Assembly (NCBI GenBank): GCA_023614405.1
Contig: CM042685.1
Location: 231,611,661 to 231,675,660 of the forward strand
Direction: 5' to 3'
Source of the DNA: Avena insularis
Taxonomy: Eukaryota > Streptophyta > Magnoliopsida > Poales > Poaceae
Length of the DNA: 64,000 nt
The translations under genes and the position numbers were made by a program. The notes under the pieces are model-generated. The model made no database searches. It was not told the origin of the DNA and was given only the letters and a program-made list of their open reading frames with translations. Of the stretch, positions 32,354-41,926 are shown piece by piece. Every line of letters begins with the position of its first letter. Positions within the stretch are counted from its first letter, which is position 1.

Positions 32354-33902
32354 TCAGCCGACGAAGTCGTGAGGTGAGGGAGCCCCCGAGTGTGTTGTAA
32401 CATGAAGAAAATGTGAATAAGACATAGATTTTTGGGGCGAGACACTTAGCTTATTCATGAAGAAAGGCGTGTAGCCAGTTGAGATATTTGGCGTTGTGTG
32501 CAGGCTCCAAAGGACGGAGGGTAGCTCTTCTGGCCAGGCTCCCGCAAGTCGCTGGAGCAGGCTCATCAGGTGTTTCTTGATGTCGCCGCCGACGAGGCCG
32601 TTGGCCTTTTCGACCTTCCCGTTCATTTGCGGGTGCGCCACTGAGGCGTATGTTATGTTGATCCCGAGGCCTTCGCAGAAGTCCTAGAATTCTTTGGAGA
32701 TGAAGTTTGACCCGTCGGTGATGATGTTGTGCGATACGCCGAACCTGTAGACTAAGGATTCGAAGAATTTCACGGCCGTTTTATCCTTATGATTAGTAAC
32801 GGGCATGGCCTCGATCCACTTGGTGAATTTGTCGACTACGACCAGGAGGTAGACGTGGCCTCCTTTCGAGGACTTGGGCAGTTTGTCGATCATGTCGAGG
32901 CCCCATTGGGCGAAGGGCCAGGCCAGGGGTATGGGCCTAAGCTCCGATCCGGGTGCGTGCGGTTTGTTTGTGAACCTCTGGCATCTGTTACACTTTCGGA
33001 CGATGTCCTTGGCGTCGTTCATGGCCGTTGGCCAGTAAAACCCAACTCGCAGAGCTTTGGCGACGAGGGCGCGGCTTCCCGCATGATGGTCGCAGATGCC
33101 CTCGTGGATGTATTGGATAATAGTTTTGCCGTCACCGATGGTGACGCACCTTTGGAGTACACCCGAAATGTTGCGCTTGTACAGCTCGCCATTGAAGATG
33201 GTGAAGGCCTTGGACCGGCGAGATATGTGTCGGGCATCTGTCCGGTCATCAGGCAGTTCCCTGTCTATCAGGTATCGGAGGTATGGCTGTGTCCATGTTT
33301 CTTCGACTGCCATGACCTGCATCAGGTTGACCACTGCGACCTCTGTGTCGAGTTTTTCTAGTCCTTCATGTCCTTCGGGTAGCGCAGCCCCCGAGTGTTC
33401 TGCTTCTTTGTGTGATCCCTTGGGGAATTTCCTTTTGATGGATGGCATGCAGATCTGTTCAAGGATAACACCTGGTGGCACCCGCACGCAGGTGGAGCCA
33501 ATGTTGGTGAGTCTGCCGGCTTCTTTGTTGCTTTCTCTTCCAACGTGCCGAAGCTCGCAGCCGTCGAAGTCTCCTTGGAGTGAGTTGTAGAGTGTGCGGT
33601 ACGCGATCATGTTGGCGGCATGCGCGTCACACTCGTTCATCGTCTGCTAGACGGCGAGATTTGAGTCGCCGTAGATGACTAGGCGCATTGCGCCGCAGAT
33701 CTTGGCCATCCTCATGCCGTGGATGAGGGCCTCGTATACGGCTTCGTTGTTGGAAGCTCGAAATTTCATCCGAGGACGATTTCATCTTGTCGCCTCGGGA
33801 TGTTAGTATGACCCGGCTCTCGCCTCCGCCTCGCTTGGAGCCGTCGAAGTGCATCGTCCATGACTGTGTCATGTCCGGGGTATCCGGCATTTGCAGCTCC
33901 AT
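32354..33902 (-). pseudogene. RNase H and integrase of Tat element
   Basis: On the - strand, first an additional RNase H of the archaeal-like type seen in Tat elements: TMHFDGSKRGGG, YEALIHGMRMA, LVIYGDSNLAV, then a stop at 33641 before MNECDAHAA. Next come NSLQGDFDGCELRHVGRESN and the integrase: a zinc module (GICDHHAGSRALVAKALRVG, CNRCQRF), core aspartates in WGLDMIDKLP and IITDGSNFISKEF, a stop near 32683, and the catalytic glutamate in NGKVEKANG. No chromodomain follows. The RNase H shows a frameshift near 33780. Non-functional. Confidence 0.8.
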
Positions 33903-34220
33903 CCAGTGGACGAGGAAGTCTGGAAGGACCTGGGACTTGATCGCCTGTCACTTCTCATAGACTATGTCTAGAGGTGACAACTCGATGCCCCACAGGGCCA
34001 CGCGTCCTGTGGCCTCCGGGTTCTTCAGGATGCTGTTCAGGGGTGCTTCGTTGACGACCATCACCTGATGCTCCTGGAAGTAGTGGCTTAGCCGACGAGC
34101 CTTCATGAACACGGCGTAGGCGAGTTTCTGGTAGTGAGGGTACCTCTGCTTTGTCGGTGTCAATACCTCGCTGAGCTAGTAGATTGGGCGTTGGACCCCA
34201 TGGGTCTTGCCATCTTCTAG

Positions 34221-35048
34221 TCATTCGACCATGAGAACGGTACTTACCACCTGGTGTGTAGCTGCTATGTATAGCAGTAGAGGCTCACGCTCCTTTGGCG
34301 TGACCAAGACGGGCGAGGTGGAGAGCAGCCGCTTCAGATCTTCGAATGCGTCGTCTGCTTCAGGCGTCCACTTGAATTTGTCTGCCTTGCGTAGCAGCTG
34401 ATAGAAAGGCAGGGCTTTTTCGCCCATGCGGCTGATGAACCTGCTCAATGTCGTGATTCGCCCAGCGAGCTGCTGGACACCTTTGAGGTTCTTCGGCTTC
34501 TCCATGGCAATTATGTCTCGTATTTTCTTCTGGTTCGCCTCGATCCCTCGCTGGGAGATGAAGTAGCCGAGCATTTGGCCAGATGGGACACCGAAGGCGC
34601 ACTTTTCTGGGTTGATCTTGATCTTGTATCGATCAAGGTTGTCGAACGTCTCGCGGAGATCATCTATCAGTGTCGTGGCCTCCCTTGTTTTGATTACTAT
34701 GTCTTCGACATAGACTTGTATGTTGCAGCCAATCTGGTTCTTCAGGCATGCATGCATGCACCGCTGGTATGTGGCACCTGCGTTCTTCAGCCCGAAGGGC
34801 ATTGTGTTGTAGCAGAACACTCCGAACGGTGTGATGAACGCCGTTTTCTCCTGATCTTCGACCTTCAGTCGAATCTGGTTGTAGCCTGAGTAGGCATAGA
34901 GGAAGGAGAGATTCTCGCATCCTGCAGTCGAATCGATGATCGAATCGATCTGAGGGAGAGGGAAGTGATCCTTCGAGCAGTGCTTACTCAGCGATGTGAA
35001 GTCCACGCACATCCGTAGGATGTCCGTGTCCTTTTTAGGGACCATCAC
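34221..35048 (-). pseudogene. Reverse transcriptase of Tat element, YVED instead of YVDD
   Basis: A 275-codon open stretch: MMVPKKDTDILRMCVDFTSL, LPQIDSIIDSTAG, LYAYSGYNQIRL, EKTAFITPFGVFCYNTMPFG and LKNAGATYQRCM. The catalytic box reads VYVEDIVIKT, where RT normally has YxDD; the first of the two aspartates is glutamate. In addition A replaces the usual D in LYAYSGYNQ (normally D-x-x-S-G-Y). Both changes hit metal-binding or nearby residues, so activity is unlikely. The thumb and connection (LGYFISQRGIEANQKKIRDI, WTPEADDAFEDLK) follow in frame. Confidence 0.85.
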
Positions 35049-35297
35049 GGTGTTGGCCAGCCACTCGCTCTCCTTGATCTCTCTGATGAAGTTAGCGTTG
35101 AGCAGTCTGTTGACCTCGACTCCGATGGCTTCAGCCCATGGCTCGGACAGTCGTCAGATGGACTGTTTGACGGGCTTGGCGTCTGGAAATACGTTAAGTG
35201 CGCGCTCGGCGTATTCCCTGGGAACTCCTGGCATGTCCGTAGGACACCAGGCAAAGATTTCCTAGCGCTCACGGAGGAATTCGACGAGTGCACTTTC

Positions 35298-35879
35298 CTA
35301 TGCGGGGCGGAGGTCGTTGGCGATCAGTGCCGTCTTGGAGGCGTCCATCGGGTGGACCTGCACCTTCTTTGTGTTGACTATGGAGTCGAAGGACATGTCA
35401 GGTGCATTCTGCCTTGAGACTGGGGGTGCCCCGTTGTCTGTCACCTCTCGGAGCCTTATGAGCTCCTCTTGCATGCCGAATGACTGGGAGATTCTATTGA
35501 TGTCCTTGTTGCAGTGATCCGATCGGGTGAAGCTCCCATGGACCATGATGACGCCCCTAGGTCCTGGCATCTTGAGTAGCGAAGCAGCGTGGTCGGTCGC
35601 CAGAACTGTCACGAATGCCACGCGCCCGAGGATGGCGTGGTATTGTGATGGCCAGTCCACCACTTCGAACTCGAGTCGTTCACACCAAAAGTTATCCGGC
35701 TTGCCGAAGATGACGTCGAGCCATATCTTTCCCAGGGGGAATATGCCCTTCCCTGGGACGATGCCGTGGAACGTTGTGTCGGATTGTTCCAGGCTGCATA
35801 GCGGGATCCGCATTGCTGCCAAGGTGCTAGCGAACATCATATTGATGCCGCTGCCGCCGTCCACGAAGACGCGGCTCAT
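35298..35879 (-). pseudogene. Protease region of Tat element
   Basis: Starts within SRVFVDGGSGINMMFAST, the Tat-type active site (DGGS in place of DTGA). It continues with FHGIVPGKGIFPLGKIWLDV, DWPSQYHAILGR and KMPGPRGVIMVHG. A TAG at 35295-35297 interrupts a stretch normally reading LRPAQEK; downstream (FAWCPTDMPGVPRELP) the frame is shifted until RT. The protease would cut the Gag-Pol precursor. Confidence 0.8.
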
Positions 35880-36109
35880 CTCGAACCCTCCGATCTACGC
35901 CTCGAGCACCAGGGCAGCATGACCTGGGTGAGGGACCTGGCGGGGGTGATCCGAACGGCTGAACATGATGCAGGACTCCGAACCGCTGAGGTACTCAGGG
36001 ATGGCGGGTGGAGCGGTCATAACCAGACTGACCTGACGGGTGATTTTCTTTTGCACCCTGTTTGTTGGGCGCCCCTTTTCGATCATCAGTGGCCCTTTCG
36101 GAACGGGGT

Positions 36110-37830
36110 ATCAGTTTCCTCTGTTGTTCTGCGCAGGTGCGATTGGGTGATTCGAAGGTCCCACGGGTGGTGGTGGAGGAGCTCTGTGGGCAATGTCTCC
36201 TGGTGCGGGTGCGTTCCCGTACCCAGGGTTCGGGGCTTGTTGCCTCATCTGGGACATGCTCTCACTGAATTTCTGGAACTCGCGGTAGTCTTTGAGCATG
36301 TGGCTTGCCTTCTTTTTACCATCCTGCTTGTCGATGTAGAAGTGGATGGTGCATGGGACCGACAACTTTTCCTATGCCGAGGGTCCGTCGTCACGGCTGC
36401 GGCGTTGCCATGACTGCATTGGGCATCCTCCATCGCGGAAGTTGTTTCCACAGTATCTGCCATTGCTGCGGTTGCCTTCGCTGCGGCGGTCAGCGTAGCC
36501 AGCCACGACCATGTCGGGTCCATCGCGATCGTTGATGACGTGCGATCTTCGCTTGCTACGGCGTTCATGTCGTCGCCCGTAGTCATCTTCCTCCTCCGAC
36601 TGTGCTCGGTGGACGGATTCCTCACCATCTGCCCACTTGTTGGCGATGTCCATGAGGTGGTCGAGTGTCTTGGGCTTAACGCGCCCAAGTTCTTCCTTGA
36701 AGTATTGGCGTTTGACGCCTTCCTTGAAGGCGTCGATTGCTCTCTCCTCAGAGATGTGCGTCGCGGAGTTCTTGGTGTTGGAATAGCGTAGTATATACGA
36801 GCGAATGGATTCGCTCATTCACTGGGTACAGGGCCTCAGCTCTTTGATCGAGGCTGGCCTCTTGCTGGTTCCCTTGAAGTTTCGGATGAAACTATACGCC
36901 AGTTCCTCCCAGATTTGGATGGATCCCGAGGATAGGCTGCTGAGCCAGATTCGGGATGCGCCTGTCAGCTGCAGCTGAAGGCATTGCATGGCGGTTTTTT
37001 TTGTTTCCGTCGTGCAGCTTGACGGACGACAGGTGGTCGCTGAGCCATGCCTTAGGGTCTTGCGTTCCATCAAACTTCGGAGTGTCCGAAGGAAGCTTGA
37101 AGTTCCACGGCATCCGCGTCCACCGAACGGATCTGCTGAAGCATCAAGCTCCGAAGAGTTCTCCTTCATCGTCGTCCTCTTTAGATTCGGACGAGCATAC
37201 GCGCTTGGCGCATGCTTTGTAGATCTTGCGTTGGGTGAGCTCGCTTTGAGCGTCGTAGTCGCGGCTGCGACGCCGCGAGCTTTTGTGTCGTCGAGGTACG
37301 TCGTGTTCTTCCTTGTCCGATGAGGGTGTGGGACTGCGGTTGAATCTAACCGCAGCCTTCTTCTTCGGCTCCTCAGGGACTTCTCCATGGAGCGCAGCTC
37401 CGACGAGTCCAAGTCTGGAAAGTGCGAAGTTGTGCATGGCCCTCTTCGGGTCCTCCACCGGAGGTGGATGGGACACGAGGTATGTCGTGGTTGCCATGAT
37501 CACAGCCTGAGGCATCTTCGGGAAGACGTTGCCGTTGGCATCCATCTCCATGAAGGATGTCTTGAGGGTTCGGGTCACCTCACGACATGCGGCCGAGTCC
37601 ATGTTCTCTACGCGAGAACGATGCTTGTTGGCGTGGTTGCCATGCGAGCTGGAGCCGCCAACAACAGAGAGCGCAGCTCGCCGCGCGCTGGACTCCGAGG
37701 CTGCTTGCTTGCGTTTGTCAAGCACCTCTTGCATCTTCACCTGCTTTTTGTGCTCTTCAATGAGGAGCAGGTGGTACGCCATCAGTAGGTCCTGTGAGGC
37801 ACCCATAGGCAGGATCTTTTTGCCCGCCAT
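36110..37830 (-). pseudogene. gag of Tat element, frameshifted
   Basis: ATG at 37830 (MAGKKILPMGASQ). The N-terminal part has a basic RRHKSSRRRSRDYDAQ stretch and acidic SSESKEDDDEGE. A frameshift near 37140 leads to MPWNFKLPSDTPKFDGTQDP and KAWLSDHLSSVKLHDG, the start of the gag core. Further shifts near 36900 and a stop at 36819 precede the block ESIRSYILRYSNTKNS. A C-terminal arginine-rich part (YGRRHERRSKRRSH) and a GNNFRDGG segment follow; no complete CCHC knuckle is seen. A last frame (36365-36111) has FYIDKQDGKKKASHMLKDYR, typical for the gag end of this group. Broken in several places. Confidence 0.7.
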
Positions 37831-37982
37831 GGCTTTCGCGTGCTTGGTTCCATCCTTCCTCGTTGAGGTGGATTACCCGATTGGCATCAGCGTCATCCTT
37901 GTTGGGCGGGGGGATTGGTCCCTCCTGTTTTTGCCGTTTCTACCCTGCAGGTTGGGTTGGTGCTGATCCACGTCGCTCTGGA

Positions 37983-38450
37983 TTACCACGGTGCATTGGT
38001 AGCGTCCATCGGATCGCTACTACCGCAGCTTTCGAATCCAGAACCGTAGGTCCCTTCATCCGATGGCGGATCGCACAGATCTGAGTTGCAGCTGCTGCTG
38101 TCATAGGACTCATCTGTCGATGGTGATGTGCGTAGCATGGGATGCGGAGCCCACGAGGTGGGCCTGATTGATGGCAGTGGCACCCGCTCTGGGAGGCGGA
38201 GAGTGCCGGTCTGTCCTACCTGGAAGCAGAAGCTCCCGAATAGAATTTCGAGCCCGTCGCCTACGGGCTCAAAGTCCTTCATGGTGGCTAGCGGGTGGGC
38301 GGTGAAGTCGAAAGCGCCGAAGAGGATATGGCTCTCCGTCGCCGAAGAATTGTAGATCGCTTTGGTTGGGACCGCCACGATCGCACAATCAGCGCCCCCA
38401 GTTCCCACAGACGGCGCCAATTGACGAGGATCGATCTTGACAATGCCCAT
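37983..38450 (-). CDS. Leader open frame of Tat element
   Basis: A 155-codon open frame that begins at the first base inside the 5' LTR and crosses the primer-binding region (QLAPSVGTGG). It contains MKDFEPVGDGLEILFGSFCF and ends DEGTYGSGFESCGSSD. I do not recognise a domain. Tat-like elements often have an extra frame upstream of gag, so it may be real from an inner ATG (MKDFEP, near 38280), but coding is not proven. Confidence 0.35.
   Translation of the reverse strand: MGIVKIDPRQLAPSVGTGGADCAIVAVPTKAIYNSSATESHILFGAFDFTAHPLATMKDFEPVGDGLEILFGSFCFQVGQTGTLRLPERVPLPSIRPTSWAPHPMLRTSPSTDESYDSSSCNSDLCDPPSDEGTYGSGFESCGSSDPMDATNAPW
38402..38420 (-). promoter_or_regulatory. Primer-binding site of Tat element
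   Basis: On the - strand TTGGCGCCGTCTGTGGGAA, 30 bases inside the 5' LTR. This block is characteristic of Athila/Tat-type elements; family knowledge suggests an Asp-type tRNA primer, which I cannot verify here. Confidence 0.6.
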
Positions 38451-38920
38451 TGTTATGAGCTTGGGTTTTGGAGAAGATGGGGATGCTGGAGATCGTGGAA
38501 AGGTTAACAGAAAAGCAACCAGGGGACACGAGATTTACCCAGGTTCAGGCCCCCGGAGGGAATACCCTACTCCTTCTTGTCTGCTCTTGATTACGGCGGA
38601 ACCGAAATTTACAGGGGTGCGCAGATGCAATCTGGCATGGAGGTGTGTATGCAGTGGTATGCGAGGTGCCCTCCTCATCGTGCCCTCCTAGCCTTTATAT
38701 AGAGGTAGGCAGGTCTCGGGTACAGATCGAGTCGGTTACAGATTTAGGGTTTGCCCCCTTTGAATATTCTATCTAATCTAGTCTTGCTCTCCAAGGATCT
38801 GAATGCGTCATGGGCTTGGGCTACCCAAAAGTCTTCATGGGCCGTGTATATTTTCATGGGCCTTTCTTGGGCTGGACCAGGTATGCTGATATCGTGTACC
38901 CGTAGGGTATAACCATGTCA
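38451..38920 (-). repeat. Right LTR (5' LTR) of Tat element
   Basis: 470 bp, TG..CA ends, matching 18304-18773. The TATA-like sequence on the - strand (CTATATAAAGGC, 38692-38703) could be the core promoter. Confidence 0.9.
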
Positions 38921-39053
38921 CTCTTTGTCTTAAAATAGATGTCATGACTTTGTTAAAATTTGGATGAATCTAGACATTATTAGTATATAGATTTATTCAA
39001 ATTTTAAGAATATGAGATATTTATTTTAAAACAAAGGGAATAGTTTAATATAG
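38921..39053. mobile_element. Stowaway-like MITE, left end cut by Tat LTR
   Basis: CTCTTTGTCTTAAAATAGAT at the left and TTATTTTAAAACAAAGGGAA at the right form imperfect terminal inverted repeats about 130 bases apart, in the style of Stowaway (CTCCCT..GTCCC) elements. The Tat LTR ends exactly at its left end, so the flanking TA on that side is gone. Confidence 0.6.
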
Positions 39054-39239
39054 TTGGTGATAAACTAACCAAGAGTCTTATGAATTCCTCGAATATATGA
39101 TTCAGGTATTAGATATCCCAAATGCTAAAAAGTGCTCGAGGGCTGGTTAGATCTTCCGAGCACTCGATTTTAGACCATCCGATGGAGCTGTGCGCCTAAT
39201 GAACCGAGGATCCTTCCGACAGCGACACACGGAGCGTTA

Positions 39240-40930
39240 GCAGTTTTGTTTTTGTGTCAGCCTCCCGTGTGCCCCTTCTTCTCGCTCGAGCTCTCTCCCT
39301 CTCTCCCAAATCTAACGCGACCACCAGCCCCTCTGACGCCGGCCTCCACCTACACCGCCGCAGCCCGTCTCCCCCACCTCCGGACCTCCACCCATGATGC
39401 AGCCTCCCACTCCCCGCGCCCTCTCCCTGATGACTCCCTTCCACCCGCAGCCGATCCCCCTTTACCCTCCCCTCGATCTCCTCCGTCCCCGCGTAGCTAC
39501 CCTAGCCTCGCCGTGAAGGGATATGGGTAGGCTACACTAGCGCAAAACAAAAAAAATTCTACCGCGTATACCAGGATTACTGTTGTCATAGATCACGGGA
39601 TTACCACTAGATGCGCAGTTGCGGAATCGATGAAGCGCGTCGAGGCAGTGCAGACGTTCCACGTCTCCTCCTTGTCCTCATCCCATGAAAAGCTCCCCTT
39701 GCGCGGCTTGTCCAAGTGCCACAGATGCGACACCTCCAAGGTATCCACACGTGCGGGGTGAAAGCGTCAGACGCCGGACTGCTAGGTCCGCGCGTGCAAC
39801 ACAGGCGAGAGGTGTGGCAGCTAGGTGGAATGGTCTAAGGTCTAACCCTGGTGAGCTCTCCCCACCCTCTCTTATATAGGCGTCCCTGGTGGGCTTCTAC
39901 ATTAGCAGCCCATTAGTTGTCTAAGCCTGGTCTAATTCGGATCCAATCCTCATTAGGCTTCCAGCCCCTTAAGTGTGTGACCCTATAGGTTCATATGCGT
40001 ATAGACATGACACGAATACACTTATTCTGTCAATAGTTGTTAGTGGCCTCTAGCAAGACGTGCCAACTTCTAAACGCATACAAAGATCATATCGGACGAA
40101 CCATCACAAGGTTTAGTACATGTCTTTCCCTTTGCCTCACGATATTTGGTCTAGCTCTAAGCTGACCTCCCTTTCTCGATATTGTGATTCGGAATCCCTT
40201 TACTAGGTTAACTCTTAACCTTATGTAGCACGGCCATGCATTTCTGGATCCGATCACTCGAGGGGCCCAGAGATATCTCTCTCAAGTAGAGAGGGACAAA
40301 TCCCATCTTGATTGACCATGCCTTGCATCATGCTTCAGGACAAACCCGAAAGCTACCTTTATAACTACCCTGTTACGATGCAGCGTTTGATAGCCCCAAA
40401 GTAGGTCGATCCACATCTCAAGTACATGCGACAATCTTAGGTCTAAGGACAAAACGTACACGATGTGTAGAGAGAGAGCTGCAACTAATTGCCAGTCTCA
40501 AGTTGGGTCAGTCCAACCCCATATTCATAACATGTGTCCACATCATTGGTTTTCCATCTCCATGTCTATGACTTGCGAAACATAGTCATCAACCAATCGA
40601 TGTGCTAGTCTAATATTCATGTGTGTCCTCACATGAACTCCGACTAGGGACAACTATTAAATAACCATACAAGTAAAGAGTTTCACAAACAATTCACATA
40701 ATTGCCAATCAATACAAGTTGCCTGATATGGATATTCAAGGAACATTACAATAACTCATGGATACATATGAAATATAATCATCTCTATGATTGCCTCTAG
40801 GGCATATTTCCTTCACGCCGGGAAAACCTTCCATCGGCGGCAGTCCTCCCCTCCACCGGACCGTCCTCCCCTACTCCCTACTCCGGTCCCTCATCCCCTC
40901 CGCTGCGTCGGCGACCCCAGTGAGTATGGT
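39240..40930 (+). other. GC-rich exon-like segment, split by solo LTR
   Basis: 39240-39513 is CT- and CCG-rich like a plant 5' UTR or first exon; after removing the solo LTR and one duplication copy it continues at 40821 and ends in a GTGAGTATGG donor at 40920. No frame has recognisable protein likeness. Possible captured gene fragment. Confidence 0.35.
39514..40815 (-). mobile_element. Solo copia LTR with target duplication CGCCG
   Basis: A 1302 bp LTR in - orientation. On the - strand it starts TGAAGGAAATATGCCCTAGA, close to the Angela-like LTR start at 28408, and ends ATCCCTTCA, so the termini are TGAAGG/CCTTCA. It is flanked by perfect 5 bp duplications CGCCG (39509-39513 and 40816-40820). 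A TATA-like CTATATAAGAGAG lies on the - strand at about 39868-39880. With no internal region left, it arose by recombination between the two LTRs of a copia element; body sequence differs from the Angela-like LTR, so it is a different family. Confidence 0.88.
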
Positions 40931-41800
40931 CACTCTGACGTGCTGCCCGTGCAGCAGCAACACCGGCCATCAGTTCATCCTCGTCGCATACCCGCCGCAG
41001 CTGTCAGGCTAACTTGCACCATAATTTTGGGATTCATTTTGACTGTTCAAATCTCAGTAGTTGGTTGTTGGTTGGCTTGGTGCTAGTGTAGCACTAGGAA
41101 GAGACAGAGAAGAACTCAAGTTGGTCGTGCTGTAGTGATATTGGATCCTACTGCTCCAGCATAGCTGAGCTGATCGATGTGGAGAATTAAGTGCCCGTAT
41201 GTCATTTTGACCGTGCCCGATCATCATTTTCTCGTACTACTCGTAGCAGTACACAAATGCAACTGTCCGCATCTTTGTTAGAATTGAACACCTATTGGTG
41301 TTCACGTTAGGAGTGCAATTGCTGAAGGATGAATAGATTTATTTGCATGTTATCCTGATGTGCTAGTGAATGTAGTCTCAAGTGATTTTTTTTGCTAAAA
41401 TGCAGTGTGAGGGATGGATATTTCACTTCCTTATTAGCGGCTTAACAATTTCTGTTGGGTGATCATGACATGGAATGTATTTTTTCCTACTGACAAGATA
41501 TGGGTATGATATTTCAGGAAGCAAGTAAAGGCATTGGGCAAGTTCTTGTCGTTCAGCTTCCTTTTGAGAATTTTTTTAGTGGTTCTATACTGCTGCAGAT
41601 AACTGTTTGTTTCAGAGTTTCCCTACATTAGGACTTGAAGCTTATAAGAGCAGTACTTGTTTATCTTGGCCTGGATATCTAAAAGCATAGTGAAGCATCT
41701 TGGTTCTATCTAGTCCTTTTTGGATCATATAAACAAAGTTGATTACAAGCAATGGTCCTAGCTACATATTAAATTGCTTTCTTTTTGCCAGCATGCTTAA

Positions 41801-41926
41801 ATTTGTGTAATGATTTAACTAAGTTGCTTTGTCGGGATGCCTATTTGTGTAATGATTTAACTAAGTTGTTTTGTCAGGATGCCTCTTTGTGCAATGATTT
41901 AACTAAGTTGCTTTGTCAGGATGTCT
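41801..41926 (+). repeat. 42 bp tandem repeat, three copies
   Basis: Copies start at 41801, 41843 and 41885, each with (A/C)TTTGTG(T/C)AATGATTTAAC, TAAGTTG and TTTTGTC(A/G)GGATGCCT-like parts. The unit is a multiple of three and open, giving a 14-residue repeat (LCNDLTKLLCQDAS type). Confidence 0.85.

Larger units (their letters stand above)
18304..38920 (-). mobile_element. Ty3/gypsy element of Tat type with antisense gene, host of a copia
   Basis: Two 470 bp LTRs (18304-18773 and 38451-38920) enclose a - strand order of leader, gag, protease, RT, RNase H, a second RNase H region and integrase without a chromodomain. Between integrase and the 3' LTR lie spliced open frames on the + strand. 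This architecture (short LTRs, large internal region, antisense ORFs) fits the Tat lineage, for example RIRE2-like elements of rice; the lineage call is an inference. An 8.3 kb copia is inserted at 21715/30033, leaving about 12.3 kb of Tat sequence. The flanks do not give a matching target duplication (CCCAT left, CTCTT right). Stops and frameshifts in every sense ORF make it non-functional. Confidence 0.85.
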
